Source: Paenibacillus jilunlii
GTDB lineage: Bacteria > Bacillota > Bacilli > Paenibacillales > Paenibacillaceae
NCBI RefSeq assembly: GCF_900102965.1
Contig: NZ_FNGM01000002.1
Span: 459,500 to 523,499 of the forward strand
Reading direction: 5' to 3'
DNA length: 64,000 nt
Shown: positions 6,854 to 16,193 of the stretch, in pieces
Layout of the letters: every line of letters begins with the position of its first letter
Numbering within the stretch: position 1 is the first letter of the stretch
Made by a program: the position numbers and the translations under genes
Notes under the pieces: model-generated
The model's database searches: none
What the model was told of the DNA's origin: nothing
Seen by the model: only the letters and a program-made list of their open reading frames with translations

Positions 6854-9541
6854 ATGAACATTCGTCTGATGCTGGATACCGAGAAGTTCACTGCCAAACC
6901 TACCAAGGATCAAGCAGGGAAAATCGTCAATCGAATCACACAACACCAAGCTTCCGTGACACTGGAGTTGCTTGCCCAAGCTATTACAGAAGGTAGAACC
7001 CATACACCCGCTACGTTTCAACCACCTTACGGAACTTACGGAGCAGCCCGTAAGAACAACGAGTGCTGGTCTTCCCAGCAAATCTTTGAACTGGACTTCG
7101 ACGAGGGACTTTCCGTACAACAGTTCATGTTGTTATGTAATGAATACTCCATTCAACCTTCAATCGTATATCACACCTTTAGCAGCAGCCCCGAGCAGGA
7201 GAAGTTTCGGGTTATCTTTACTCTGGAACAACCAGTGACCGATTATCGAACCAGAGGCGTTATTCAGATTGCCCTAATGCGGCTGTTCCCACAATGTGAT
7301 TCGGTATGCTCAGACGCTGCCAGACATTTCTACGGGGGCCCTGATATTGTTGTCTTCAACAATGAAGCACGGCTTGATATCCAGACCTTGATACAGGGCT
7401 ATTGCTTCGCTGAGGACAATAACGGAAATGCTACGCGGAATATACGTTCATTTTGCCAACAGACGGGTCTGAATATGGTTAATGGATTGCCCGCAATCGC
7501 CTTCGGACCGACTGAGAAAATGACAGAAACGCCGCCAACTCTATTATTATATAATTATAGAGCTGGCGATAAAAACGTCATCTTGGAATTCAGTGTGTCC
7601 GAAGCGGAGATGAGAAGCAGTGTAAAAACCGGGAAACGCCAGCCTAAATATAATATCGAACAGATCAAAACAAAGGTCCGGACGAATGTTCGTCGTCGAT
7701 TTGACTTCGACAGCCTCTACGAACGATGTCCCTTGTATCAAGAACTTCTCGATGGCAACCGCCGTCTTAGTCATCCAGAGCGGTTTGGAATAACAACTAA
7801 TCTAGTCAATGTAGAAGGCGGGGAAAGCAGATTTGCACAAGGCTTATCTTCACGTGAAGATTATCACATCGAGAAGGGCTTATACGAATTTCGATACGCA
7901 GCCCGTCAAGGGTATAGCCCAATGGCATGTGAATCTTTCTGCCCATACTCAGGTACTTGCAGTCACAAGAACGTTATGTTGCAACAGACCGACTGTAAGC
8001 GTTGTGAGACCAGACGTGTTTCAACATCCTTGGATAAGTCATTGGAGGACGCAGAATTCGAACTGATGGATGCTTTCGAAAAAGCAAAGACAAGCGAAAC
8101 TGGCTTGGTACATGTCATCAAGGCACCCACAGGTATTGGGAAAACCAAGCTCTACACCGAGTGTGATTTGGAAAACACAATGATCGTAGTTCCTACCCAT
8201 AAACTTCGAGAAGAGGTGGCTCAAAAGTTGCTTGAAAACGGTGTTAAGTTCTGCAATGTCATCGAGCGTCCCCAACTCGACGATCAGGAAAAAGAACGTC
8301 TTATTCAAAGCTATACCAAGATTGGAGCTTATCATGAGGCCGGAAAGGTGTTTCAAGGATATGTCTTCCAAGCCAAATTGATGCAAGGCAAAAGACAACC
8401 GCTTTCTGCATGCCAACAGCAAGCCATTTTGTATCAGGAAGCAGTGGATCAGATACATAATGGTACAGCACAGACCATTTTGTGTACACATGATAGACTG
8501 CCGTACATTAGAACAAAGAACATTTCAACAGTCATCGTGGACGAAGACATCATGAGAACTGCTGTTATGAAGAGCGGCAGAGCTTATATGAACGATTTCC
8601 AGCACTTCTTGTCATACATTCTCATTAGTAACGAGTTGACTTCAACTCAGAAGACCACACTCAGCCAGCAATTCCAAGCTGTTATCAAAGACCTTGAGAA
8701 CGCTACCCCGCATCGGGTTACCCCCGTCGGCACGTATTCCTTTGATACCAAACTTATAGCCAAAGTCATTAAAAACCACAGCGATTCTCTCCAATCCAAC
8801 ATGCTGGAGTTCTTGCAATCCAACTGCAATTTCATTAAATCTGCTGATGGTAAAAGCTTCGACTACAGAGTTAAAAGAGCTGATACCGTGTTCTCTAAAG
8901 ATAAGAACTTCATCGTCTTGTCAGCAACCTGCTCTGAATACTTGTACAGTGTTCTGTTGAAGGAACGTCTGCGGTTCCATGATATCGGAATTGTGGAGCA
9001 TAAAGGCAAGATTGAGCAGTATATCAAGAATGGGTATTCCCGAGCTTCGATAAAAAAGAATCCTGAGAAAGCATTCGCAGAGATCAGCGAGAAAGTCGGA
9101 TCACTCCCGACTTTCTTCTACAAAGGTGCAACTGTGACTGAAGAATATGTCAAACTGGCTCAGAAATACAATATTAACGTAGTTGGATACTTTGGAAATA
9201 CTGCGGGGTACGATGGTTTCAAAGGACAGGATATTGCTGTTGTGGGTACTCCTCATGTTACAAACAATGAGTACCTGCTAACTGCAGCGTGTCTGGGATA
9301 CATGGCGGGACTTTCAGATCAAACTGCTCAATATCGTTTAACCGAACGTAACGGCTACGAGTTTTGGTTTAACACGTTCGAAAATGAGCTGATCCGTGAA
9401 ATCCAGTTGTGGGAGATTGAAACGGAACTGATTCAGGCTGTTGGCCGAGCCAGAGCCATTCGTGAGAACTGCTCAGTGCTGATCTTATCAAACTATCCGA
9501 TTCCTGGAGCCAGAATCAAAGAATTGGGAGAGGAAGTGTAA
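6854..9541 (+). CDS. Primase-helicase fusion (element replication protein)
   Basis: The 895-residue protein looks like two enzymes. The N-terminal part resembles archaeo-eukaryotic-type primases of plasmids and phages: a DFD acidic pair at 81-83, YHTFSSSPEQEKFRVIF with H107 and R119, then D149 and SDAARHFYGG (154-162). A cysteine cluster follows (C292, C359, C363, C369, C381, C384), possibly a zinc or Fe-S site. The C-terminal part is a superfamily 2 helicase: Walker A KAPTGIGKT at 423-431, DEDI at 563-566, SAT at 690-692, and QAVGRAR near 861-867. AAGGAGGT overlaps the end of the HTH gene. The primase assignment rests on motif pattern; the helicase is firmer. Confidence 0.82.
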   Translation: MNIRLMLDTEKFTAKPTKDQAGKIVNRITQHQASVTLELLAQAITEGRTHTPATFQPPYGTYGAARKNNECWSSQQIFELDFDEGLSVQQFMLLCNEYSIQPSIVYHTFSSSPEQEKFRVIFTLEQPVTDYRTRGVIQIALMRLFPQCDSVCSDAARHFYGGPDIVVFNNEARLDIQTLIQGYCFAEDNNGNATRNIRSFCQQTGLNMVNGLPAIAFGPTEKMTETPPTLLLYNYRAGDKNVILEFSVSEAEMRSSVKTGKRQPKYNIEQIKTKVRTNVRRRFDFDSLYERCPLYQELLDGNRRLSHPERFGITTNLVNVEGGESRFAQGLSSREDYHIEKGLYEFRYAARQGYSPMACESFCPYSGTCSHKNVMLQQTDCKRCETRRVSTSLDKSLEDAEFELMDAFEKAKTSETGLVHVIKAPTGIGKTKLYTECDLENTMIVVPTHKLREEVAQKLLENGVKFCNVIERPQLDDQEKERLIQSYTKIGAYHEAGKVFQGYVFQAKLMQGKRQPLSACQQQAILYQEAVDQIHNGTAQTILCTHDRLPYIRTKNISTVIVDEDIMRTAVMKSGRAYMNDFQHFLSYILISNELTSTQKTTLSQQFQAVIKDLENATPHRVTPVGTYSFDTKLIAKVIKNHSDSLQSNMLEFLQSNCNFIKSADGKSFDYRVKRADTVFSKDKNFIVLSATCSEYLYSVLLKERLRFHDIGIVEHKGKIEQYIKNGYSRASIKKNPEKAFAEISEKVGSLPTFFYKGATVTEEYVKLAQKYNINVVGYFGNTAGYDGFKGQDIAVVGTPHVTNNEYLLTAACLGYMAGLSDQTAQYRLTERNGYEFWFNTFENELIREIQLWEIETELIQAVGRARAIRENCSVLILSNYPIPGARIKELGEEV

Positions 9542-9628
9542 ATACTGCTCCATGAGTGCCGTGGGAAAGCTCTTAGTAGACTCAGCAGGCATATTTGAAG
9601 AATACCCAACGTTCTGTATTGACGAAAT

Positions 9629-9668
9629 GACCCAGCCTTAGTAACTATTATCCTAGGCCGGGTCTTTT
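9629..9668 (+). terminator. Terminator after the primase-helicase gene
   Basis: GACCC (9629-9633) pairs with GGGTC (9660-9664), with GCC/GGC inside and one mismatch, followed by TTTT. It lies 88 bases downstream of the stop. Confidence 0.75.
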
Positions 9669-9738
9669 GTCGCCTGAATATTTTCTACGATTATACATTT
9701 GATAATCAAAGAGTGATAGCCCCGAAGAGTAATTACTG

Positions 9739-10539
9739 TTATTCTTCTTTGAGAAACTCACTCATCCATTTCTTTTCTTCTTCGTTTTGCTTAAACTTAT
9801 ATTCAATTTCAGATATTTTGGTCCAATAAATATGATCATCAAAATAGTCATAAAATGTAACTTCACTAGTTACGAATAGACACCACATACAAACCTTAAT
9901 CATGTTTAAATTTACTCTTAGTGGTTGTGTGACTTCTATGTGTTTTGTAATCCCATTAAGATCAGAATGAAGAGAACTAATATGTACAAAATGATTGCTT
10001 AATATACCTTGTAAGTACCCTAAATTAGGAATTAACTGCTTTCCATATCTTATTGTTTTGTTCACATCAAGTTTACCATCTAAATAAACCTGATGAGCAT
10101 CTGGTTCCATAAGAAAATAAGCAACTGTGCTAATGGTCTCTATAACGGATCGAAGCAGCATACATGGTTGCAATGTATATCCAGTTCGTAACAATTCAAC
10201 TGCCGCTTGAATTGTAATAGAAGCGTTCATCAATAATTTACTAGACGTTAATTTTAATTCACTTTCTTCTTGGTTTGCTCTAAAAAATCCATTACTAATC
10301 AAAAAAGTTGCTTTACTAAATAATTCACCCATTTGAGACAATTCATCATGGCATAATTTATCAAAAGATTTTCCTATTATATTTGAATCTCTTTGAATTC
10401 TCTTTTGTAGCATGTCATTCGAGTAAACTCGGATTTGATTGTTTTCATTGTCAATTACTGCTCCAAGAAAATTCCCCTCATGTATTCGTCCTTCTAAAAA
10501 TTTTGTTTGTTTTATTTTCTTTTTCTTTTTTCTTTTCAT
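9739..10539 (-). CDS. Hypothetical protein, DUF5677/HEPN-like (tentative)
   Basis: The 266-residue protein has a lysine-rich start (KRKKKKKIKQTK) and a long helical core (LLMNASITIQAAVELLRTGY, then PCMLLRSVIETISTVAYFL). The LLRSxxE pattern recalls DUF5677-type all-helical proteins. I do not see a clear HEPN RxxxxH motif, so this is a likeness and not an assignment. The gene is markedly AT-rich compared with the core genes around it, suggesting recent acquisition. AAGGAG precedes the ATG. It stands alone between the primase operon (convergent) and an Rpn fragment. Confidence 0.7.
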   Translation of the reverse strand: MKRKKKKKIKQTKFLEGRIHEGNFLGAVIDNENNQIRVYSNDMLQKRIQRDSNIIGKSFDKLCHDELSQMGELFSKATFLISNGFFRANQEESELKLTSSKLLMNASITIQAAVELLRTGYTLQPCMLLRSVIETISTVAYFLMEPDAHQVYLDGKLDVNKTIRYGKQLIPNLGYLQGILSNHFVHISSLHSDLNGITKHIEVTQPLRVNLNMIKVCMWCLFVTSEVTFYDYFDDHIYWTKISEIEYKFKQNEEEKKWMSEFLKEE

Positions 10540-10566
10540 ATGTTTACTCCTTAAGAATGATTTTCC

Positions 10567-10818
10567 CTACTTAGAAGTCTCCGAAGGGGGGAGCCCTACG
10601 AGAACTCCGCTTTCGCCAGTATTTCCTGCTCCGATACTCCAGTTGCTTTGGCCTAAGTGGTAGTGGTGGCGATATTCAACTTGTTTTTTCAGCAGTGGCT
10701 CGCCAGCTTCCGTGAAAATGCGGTTAAGAAACGCTAGCAGCACATCCTTATTGTTCTCTCTGCCAAATATCCGTTTGAATATTAAATCTACACGCGGGTC
10801 CAGCAAATCCATCGGCAT
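10567..10818 (-). pseudogene. Truncated Rpn/PD-(D/E)XK nuclease-family transposase gene
   Basis: The first 38 residues (MDLLDPRVDLIFKRIFGRENNKDVLLAFLNRIFTEAG, here read in overlapping pieces) match the N-terminus of the Rpn family of recombination-promoting nucleases, which are normally about 300 residues. After LLKKQ the sequence loses the family pattern and the frame ends at residue 83 with an unrelated tail (GLPPSETSK). The catalytic region is therefore missing, and this is a 3'-truncated remnant. Confidence 0.72.
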
Positions 10819-11210
10819 TGGCTCAATTCGTTTTTATTATAGCATTTCCCAAGGATTCCGAACCTTGCAAAGATGTGTAAAACTGCACAGATTGAATCAG
10901 GTTGTCGTTTGAAATATTTCAGATACGATTGTGCAGAGTAGACTAATTGAATAAAAGAGAAGCTTTGAAGACTTTAGAGAGGTAACTTGAGGAGTAGTCA
11001 TAAGTAATCGAAGTGCGGATGATGAGGCATGGAGGGAAAAAACTCACTCCGAAGGGGATTGTATTTATCACTGGTTACGGAGCGGCCCAAACCTCCTGTC
11101 TCCGTATAGTCTCAGTGAAACTCACTGTATCCATTAACAACAAGCCCCAAAAACCGCGTAATGGCAAGCTTTTTAACCACCACTTATAGTCCAAAACAGC
11201 TGCTGAAATG
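10819..11210. other. Non-coding stretch between Rpn remnant and ssrA
   Basis: I see no gene here. TACGGAG and CTCCGTA form a 7-bp inverted pair near 11083-11108. CTCCGAAGGGG occurs both at about 11046 and within the truncated Rpn gene at about 10577, in the same orientation, hinting at rearranged repeat pieces. The stretch marks the border between the accessory region and the core chromosome. Confidence 0.4.
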
Positions 11211-11233
11211 AAAAAAGACACCGATTAGGTGTC
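11211..11233 (-). terminator. ssrA terminator
   Basis: On the minus strand GACACC pairs with GGTGTC (11217-11222 with 11228-11233, 5-base loop) followed by TTTTTT. It lies 18 bases beyond the tmRNA 3' end. Confidence 0.9.
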
Positions 11234-11250
11234 TTCTACTTTACTCCATA

Positions 11251-11612
11251 TGGAGCCGAGGGGAGTCGAACCCCTGTCCGAAGATAACGGCACATAAGTT
11301 TCTACGAGTGTAGTCACAGTTTTGATGTCACCCGAGTATCGCCCCGTAACCGGCTATACTTTGGGTCAGCCTGATTATCTTCTTCTGCTGACCCCAGGCG
11401 GAGACCAGACAGCGTATCCCACTACTTGTTAGCCCCTATCCCTGTCACATGGGCGATGCAGGGTAGAAGCACGCACACAGGTTATTAAGCTGCGAAAGCG
11501 TAGTTTGTTTGTTGTTTGCCGTTTAATAGGCTTTAGCGTTGATGAAGCGGACGCGTCCCCACTACTCGCTGCTCATGCTCGAACTACCCCCGTCGAATCC
11601 AAGAACGGCCCC
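11251..11612 (-). ncRNA. ssrA: tmRNA (transfer-messenger RNA)
   Basis: The 5' end GGGGCCG pairs with CGGCTCC at the 3' end to form the acceptor stem, with a discriminator A and no encoded CCA. The T-arm reads GTTCGACTCCCC and the 5' side has TTGGATTCGACGGGGGTAG, as in Bacillales tmRNA. The tag frame encodes GKQQTNYAFAA followed by TAATAA. tmRNA rescues stalled ribosomes together with SmpB, whose gene lies just upstream. The 3' part of ssrA is a known target of integrating elements, and the accessory region lies on that side. Confidence 0.96.
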
Positions 11613-11715
11613 TCATTAGAAAAGGGCGCTTCGGATCAAGCGGATCTTCCAGCAAGAGAGATCCAGGCAGCCTCTGTCTTAGAGGACTGTCACGAAGCAA
11701 AAATCTTACTTACAC

Positions 11716-11743
11716 AGTATAGCACATTTATCAACACTTTAAC
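11716..11743 (-). promoter_or_regulatory. Probable ssrA promoter (extended -10)
   Basis: On the minus strand TGCTATACT forms an extended -10 (TATACT at 11716-11721), with GTTAAA 16 bases upstream as a weak -35. The leader to the mature tmRNA would be about 95 bases and contains a CCTCT/AGAGG hairpin. Confidence 0.6.
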
Positions 11744-11803
11744 ACGTAGGTTAAAGGAATTGAAGGGCAGATCTGGAACGGCAGGAAGAGCCGGGCAATC
11801 GGC

Positions 11804-12283
11804 TTATCTGGCGATCTTTTGCTTCTCGCGCAGCGCACGCTGGATGTCGCGTTGAGCGTCTTTTTTGGCGGCGGTGTCGCGTTTGTCGTATTGCTTCTTC
11901 CCTTTACCCAGGCCGATCAGCAGCTTCGCATAGCCATTGCGCACATAGATCTTGAGCGGCACAATTGAGTAGCCTTCCTGCTTGGACTGGCCGAGCAGCT
12001 TGTGAATCTGTACCTTATGCATCAGCAGCTTACGTGTGCGCGTCGGATCAGAAGGGTTATTGCGGTTCCCCTGCTCAAAAGGGCTGATATGCATATTGTG
12101 CACATGAATCTCGCCATTCCGAATGGTGGCAAAAGCATCGCCAATGTTAGCTCGGCCGTTACGCAGCGACTTGATTTCGGTGCCGGTCAGCACCAAACCC
12201 GCTTCATAAGTGTCCTCGATAAAATAATCATGGGAAGCCTTTTTGTTCTGGGCGAGCACTTTCCCGTCTGCTTTTTTACCCAT
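11804..12283 (-). CDS. smpB: SsrA-binding protein SmpB
   Basis: The 159-residue protein has the SmpB signatures [28 protein letters not shown] and a basic tail ([26 protein letters not shown], read in parts). It binds tmRNA and delivers it to stalled ribosomes. The start is the ATG at 12283 with AAGGGGTG upstream; the frame opens 21 bases earlier but without a site. It lies 191 bases upstream of ssrA in the same direction, the usual Bacillales arrangement. Confidence 0.97.
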   Translation of the reverse strand: MGKKADGKVLAQNKKASHDYFIEDTYEAGLVLTGTEIKSLRNGRANIGDAFATIRNGEIHVHNMHISPFEQGNRNNPSDPTRTRKLLMHKVQIHKLLGQSKQEGYSIVPLKIYVRNGYAKLLIGLGKGKKQYDKRDTAAKKDAQRDIQRALREKQKIAR

Positions 12284-12340
12284 GAAAGTCACCCCTTGCA
12301 TCAAATGTCCCGTTTGAACAGAGTCAAACGTCAGATCTAT

Positions 12341-12370
12341 ATTGTACCAAAAGCGCTTACGCTAACGCAA
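12341..12370 (-). promoter_or_regulatory. Candidate smpB promoter
   Basis: On the minus strand TTGCGT (12365-12370) and TACAAT (12341-12346) are spaced by 18 bases. rnr has its own terminator upstream, so smpB needs a separate promoter and this fits. Confidence 0.6.
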
Positions 12371-12472
12371 GAAAGGATGATCCACCGAACCGAACAGAAG
12401 CTCATCTATCTCTGCAATAATAGAGGAAAAGCTATGAAGGCACACACGTCTCATGCCAGTTTAGGAAAAAAC

Positions 12473-12510
12473 ACGGCTATGCTGTCCTTGGCTGGATAAG
12501 GTAGCCGTTT
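12473..12510. repeat. Dispersed hairpin repeat (GTCCTT family), copy 1
   Basis: ACGGCTA pairs with TAGCCGT, with CCTT and AAGG inside, followed by TTTTTG on the plus strand. The core CCGTCCTT or TGTCCTT between ACGGC arms recurs at 32603-32644 and 36155-36193, and in part at 39453. It abuts the long repeat that follows. Confidence 0.6.
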
Positions 12511-12512
12511 TT

Positions 12513-12806
12513 GATTTCAGTTAAGCGTTGTCTGGAGACCTTTCATAAATCCTACGGAAATTCCCAGTGGAAAAAGGGTCACTAATTTGCTTGAACACCC
12601 TGCTCTCCGCAGCCTAAGTTGGAAAAAGGATCACTAATTCAGCACATTTCGCTCCTGACGATGTAATATAGCCCAATTAAGTTTCCTTTTTCCACTTCAA
12701 TCTCACAATTGTTGATTTTGGGGAGAAATAAGCTCCCTTTTTCCAACTAGCGGTTGTTCCCTTACTTTTTCGCCAGCACTAGTTTGTAAAAGGCAATTGA
12801 ATCCGA
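12513..12806. repeat. Dispersed intergenic repeat, copy A (GGAAAAAGG arms)
   Basis: This stretch aligns along its length with 39481-39722: a shared TTTCAG(T/C)TTAGCGTTG-like start, TTTCCTTTTTCCACTTCA, ACAATTGTTGATT, GGGAGAAATAAG, CCCTTTTTCCAACTAG and a shared GGCAAT(T/C)GAATCCG end. Copy A has an extra internal unit of about 50 bases with a second GGAAAAAGG-TCACTAATT. Arms at 12567, 12618 (forward) and 12685, 12735 (reverse) could fold into long hairpins. No coding frame is seen. Confidence 0.75.
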
Positions 12807-12807
12807 C

Positions 12808-12843
12808 AAAAAAAGCACTGCTCCCTCACACAGGAAGCAGTGC
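12808..12843 (-). terminator. rnr terminator
   Basis: On the minus strand GCACTGCT (12836-12843) pairs with AGCAGTGC (12815-12822), extended by CC/GG, and is followed by seven T. It lies 18 bases past the rnr stop. Confidence 0.92.
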
Positions 12844-12860
12844 CTCTTATTGTACCCGGT

Positions 12861-15716
12861 TTACTCTTGTGTTTTTTTCTTCTTCTTCCGGCGGCCGCTG
12901 CCCTCAGCGTTGCCGCTCTTGTCGCTGCCCGGCGTTACGGAAGGGCTGATGAAGACGCCGCCCTTTTTCTTCTTTTTGCGGCGGCTCTTGCCTTCGCCGC
13001 CGCTGGCCGCTGCCCCGCTGCCGAGATCCTCGCGGCTGCGGAACCGCGTGCTGGCGTCCACGCCGCGCAGTTCGCTGGCCTGCTCTGCTCCGCCGGTGGG
13101 GGCGCCATAGCCGCCCTTGCCGGAGCCAAAGCCGAAGCTGATGCCGCGTCCCCCGGCACCGCCTCCGGCCTCACCGCTGCGGCTACGCCCGCCGCTGCGG
13201 TCCCGCTCCCGCGCCGCGCCGGCACCGCCAGCCTCGCCGCGGTTCACGGCCGCGAAGGCCCGGCGCGCTGCCTCTGCCGGGCCGCCGCCCCCGCGCTTGC
13301 CGCGGCCGCCAGCCGGCGCACCGCCGCTGGCTTCCTCCGCTGCGCGGGGAGCTTCCCCGGCGCGTGCCACCGCGCCGGCCTTGCCCTTGCCGGCATGTGC
13401 TGCGCCGCCGGCCTTGCCCCGGCCCGCTGCTGCGCTGCCGGGCTTGCCTTTCCCGCCGGCGCGGCCCTTGCCGCCGGCTTTGGCTCCCGGCGGCTTGGCG
13501 AAGCCGCCGCCCGTGCGGCCACCCTTGCCGCCGCGCCCGCCATAACTGCGGTGCTCGCCTGCCGCGCGCGGCTTCATGTCGACCAGCTCGAAGTCAATCG
13601 TATGGTCGTCCATGTTGACCTTGGCGACACGGATCTTCACCTCGTCGCCAATACGGAACACCTTCGAGGTGCGCTCGCCAATGAGCGCCATATGGGCTTC
13701 GTCGAAGTGGTAATAATCATCGCTTAGCGCGCTGAGGCGGATTAAGCCTTCGACGGTATTTTCCAGCTCGATGAACATCCCGAAGCTGGTTACGCTGCTG
13801 ACCATGGCGTCGAATTCCTCGCCAACCTTGTCCTGCATAAACTCAGCTTTCTTGAGCTGCTCCGTATCCCGTTCAGCCTCTACCGCTACACGTTCGCGTT
13901 CAGAGGACTGCTGGGCGATCTCCGGCATCCGGCTGGAGAGATATTCATGGCGTTTCTCTGTCAGCGCTCCGCCGTTCTCAATAACCTCCCGCATGACGCG
14001 GTGAATAACAAGGTCGGGATACCGCCGGATCGGCGATGTGAAATGGGAATAAAATTCCGCTGCCAGCCCGAAGTGGCCTGTGCTCTCCGCATCATACTTC
14101 GCCTGTTTCATGGAGCGCAGCATCATGGTACTGATGACGGTCTGTTCCTTCGTCCCTTGGATCTGCTCCAGCAGATCCTGCAGCGCGCGCGGATGCACCG
14201 AATTGCCCCGGCCTTTGACATGATAGCCAAAGTTCGCCGCAAAAGCCATGAAGTTCTGCAGCTTCTCCGGGTCCGGATCCTCGTGAATCCGGTACAGGAA
14301 CGGCACCTTCAGCCAGTGGAAATGCTCTGCGACAGTTTCGTTAGCCGCCAGCATGAACTCCTCGATAATCTGCTCGGCCACGGAACGCTCGCGTTTCACG
14401 ATATCTATAGCCTTGCCGTTCTCATCGACGATAATTTTGCTCTCTTCGAAGTCGAAATCAACTGCACCTCGGCGCATCCGCGCACCACGCAGCTTCATCG
14501 CCAGCTCTTTCATCAGGCGGAAATCCTCAATCAGCGGACTATAACGCTCCAGCAGCTCGGGATCTTCGTCTTCAACGATTTTGCGGACATCCGAGTAGGT
14601 CATTCTTTCCTTCGTACGGATAACGCTCGTAAAGACATCATGCTTCACGACCTTCATATGCTCGTCGAATTCCATCTCACAGGACATCGTCAGCCGGTCC
14701 ACCTTGGGATTCAAGCTGCAGATGCCGTTCGACAAACGATGCGGCAGCATCGGGATAACCCGGTCCACCAGATACACGCTGCACCCGCGGTCAAAAGCTT
14801 CCTTATCTAGCTCAGACCCTTCACGCACATAATAACCGACGTCCGCAATATGAACGCCCAGCTTGTAGTGGCCGTTCTCCAGACGCGATACGTTCACGGC
14901 ATCATCCAGATCCTTGGCGTCCGCGCCGTCAATAGTGACAATGTTCAGCCCGCGCAGATCGCGGCGTCCCTGCTGGATAATTTCTTCCTCCGTGATTGAG
15001 TCAGGAGCCTGCTCCGCTTCACGCATCACTTCAGCCGGAAAAGCCTCCGGGAGCTGATGCTTCCGGATCACCGACAGAATATCTACACCCGGATCATCTT
15101 TATGGCCCAGGATCTCTATGATTTCCCCCTCCGCCGCAGCCCGGCCTTCCGGGTAATTTACAATGCGGACAACGACCTTTTCCCCGTCAACCGCACCCTT
15201 GAAGGATTGCTTTGGAATAAAAATATCCCGGTTAATCCGCTTATCATCAGGCAGCACAAAACCATAGGTCTCCAGGCTCTGGAACACACCCACAGTCTGC
15301 AGCACCCCTCTTTTGACGATCCGCACAACTTCGCCTTCCATACGCCCGCCGGACGGGCTTCGCGAGGTAATGCGCACCAGCACGATATCGCCGTTCATCG
15401 CACCTTTCAGATCATTGGCATTAATATAAATATCGGGATGATCACGGTCATCGGGAATCAGAAAAGCAAACCCTTTCGCATGAGCCTGTACACGTCCCCG
15501 CACCAAATCCATTCGTTCCGGTACCCCATAGCGGGCATTCCGGGTTAGTATCATTCTTCCATCCTGCTCAAGTGCAAGCAGCAGTTCCTCGAACGCTTTG
15601 AACGACTCGCTGTCCTCTAATGCGAAATGGCTCACCAGTTCGTCATAAGTGAGCGGCTTATAAGCGGTCTCCCGCATAAAATTCAGTAATTGTTCCTGTG
15701 TTATCAACTTCGTCAC
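12861..15716 (-). CDS. rnr: Ribonuclease R with long low-complexity tail
   Basis: The protein carries the RNase R order: N-terminal helical domain ([18 protein letters not shown]), cold-shock domains, the RNB catalytic domain ([14 protein letters not shown] with the metal-binding aspartates, then [16 protein letters not shown]) and an S1 domain ending near DFELVDM. It degrades structured RNA and works with tmRNA-SmpB on stalled messages. I choose the GTG at 15716, which has GGAGG six bases upstream. About 237 residues after the S1 domain (12864-13574) are almost only Gly, Ala, Arg, Lys and Ser, with two RRKKKKK clusters. The tail is far longer than usual and is very G+C-rich at DNA level. Confidence 0.95.
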   Translation of the reverse strand: MTKLITQEQLLNFMRETAYKPLTYDELVSHFALEDSESFKAFEELLLALEQDGRMILTRNARYGVPERMDLVRGRVQAHAKGFAFLIPDDRDHPDIYINANDLKGAMNGDIVLVRITSRSPSGGRMEGEVVRIVKRGVLQTVGVFQSLETYGFVLPDDKRINRDIFIPKQSFKGAVDGEKVVVRIVNYPEGRAAAEGEIIEILGHKDDPGVDILSVIRKHQLPEAFPAEVMREAEQAPDSITEEEIIQQGRRDLRGLNIVTIDGADAKDLDDAVNVSRLENGHYKLGVHIADVGYYVREGSELDKEAFDRGCSVYLVDRVIPMLPHRLSNGICSLNPKVDRLTMSCEMEFDEHMKVVKHDVFTSVIRTKERMTYSDVRKIVEDEDPELLERYSPLIEDFRLMKELAMKLRGARMRRGAVDFDFEESKIIVDENGKAIDIVKRERSVAEQIIEEFMLAANETVAEHFHWLKVPFLYRIHEDPDPEKLQNFMAFAANFGYHVKGRGNSVHPRALQDLLEQIQGTKEQTVISTMMLRSMKQAKYDAESTGHFGLAAEFYSHFTSPIRRYPDLVIHRVMREVIENGGALTEKRHEYLSSRMPEIAQQSSERERVAVEAERDTEQLKKAEFMQDKVGEEFDAMVSSVTSFGMFIELENTVEGLIRLSALSDDYYHFDEAHMALIGERTSKVFRIGDEVKIRVAKVNMDDHTIDFELVDMKPRAAGEHRSYGGRGGKGGRTGGGFAKPPGAKAGGKGRAGGKGKPGSAAAGRGKAGGAAHAGKGKAGAVARAGEAPRAAEEASGGAPAGGRGKRGGGGPAEAARRAFAAVNRGEAGGAGAARERDRSGGRSRSGEAGGGAGGRGISFGFGSGKGGYGAPTGGAEQASELRGVDASTRFRSREDLGSGAAASGGEGKSRRKKKKKGGVFISPSVTPGSDKSGNAEGSGRRKKKKKTQE

Positions 15717-15903
15717 CTCGGCCCTCCGCAGCATTTCGTATACCGCTGGCATATATGTATGTCTTGTCCTATAATGCCTGTGTGTATTCCAGTAAATTTT
15801 ACCTATATATACTCATACCCTAGTATACACGAAATTAATCCCAGGCATCCCTGTAATGATCAACCGAAGGTTAACGGAAACACAATATTTACTTATTCAA
15901 AAT

Positions 15904-15947
15904 AAAAAAGCCTCTGCCCCATTCCATTCAGAACAGAGCAAAGGCTT
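15904..15947 (-). terminator. secG terminator
   Basis: On the minus strand AAGCCT..TGC pairs with GC..AGGCTT, followed by TTTTTTATTTTG, 13 bases past the secG stop. Confidence 0.8.
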
Positions 15948-15959
15948 AATGTAAGCTAT

Positions 15960-16193
15960 CTAGTCAACCAGAACGGCCACAAGAATTGACATAATGAAAA
16001 ATCCTGCTGCCAGTCCAACTGTTACACGCTGCAGTACGAGTTCCATACCACGTGCTTTTGTTTTACCAAAGAGATGCTCAGCACCGCCGGAGATGGCACC
16101 GGAAAGACCTGCGCTTTTCCCTTTTTGCAGAAGAACGACCGCAATTAGACCGACGGAAAAAATCAGGAGCAATACTTTCAAAAAGATATCCAT
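15960..16193 (-). CDS. secG: Preprotein translocase subunit SecG
   Basis: The 77-residue protein has two membrane segments (about 5-22 and 54-75) around the conserved LLQKGKSAGLSGAISGGAEHLFG loop (read in parts), the SecG signature. It assists SecYE in protein export. It lies between eno and rnr, as in Bacillus. GGAGGTGG precedes the ATG. Confidence 0.96.
   Translation of the reverse strand: MDIFLKVLLLIFSVGLIAVVLLQKGKSAGLSGAISGGAEHLFGKTKARGMELVLQRVTVGLAAGFFIMSILVAVLVD

Noticed and set aside
9552..9641. A 29-codon frame after the primase-helicase gene
   Set aside because: The nearest purine-rich site is about 18 bases from the ATG and the frame runs into the terminator stem; support is too weak.
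12840..13727. Plus-strand open frames of up to 295 codons opposite the rnr tail
   Set aside because: The GC-rich low-complexity coding of the RNase R tail leaves few stop codons in any frame; the products are Ala/Pro/Arg repeats.
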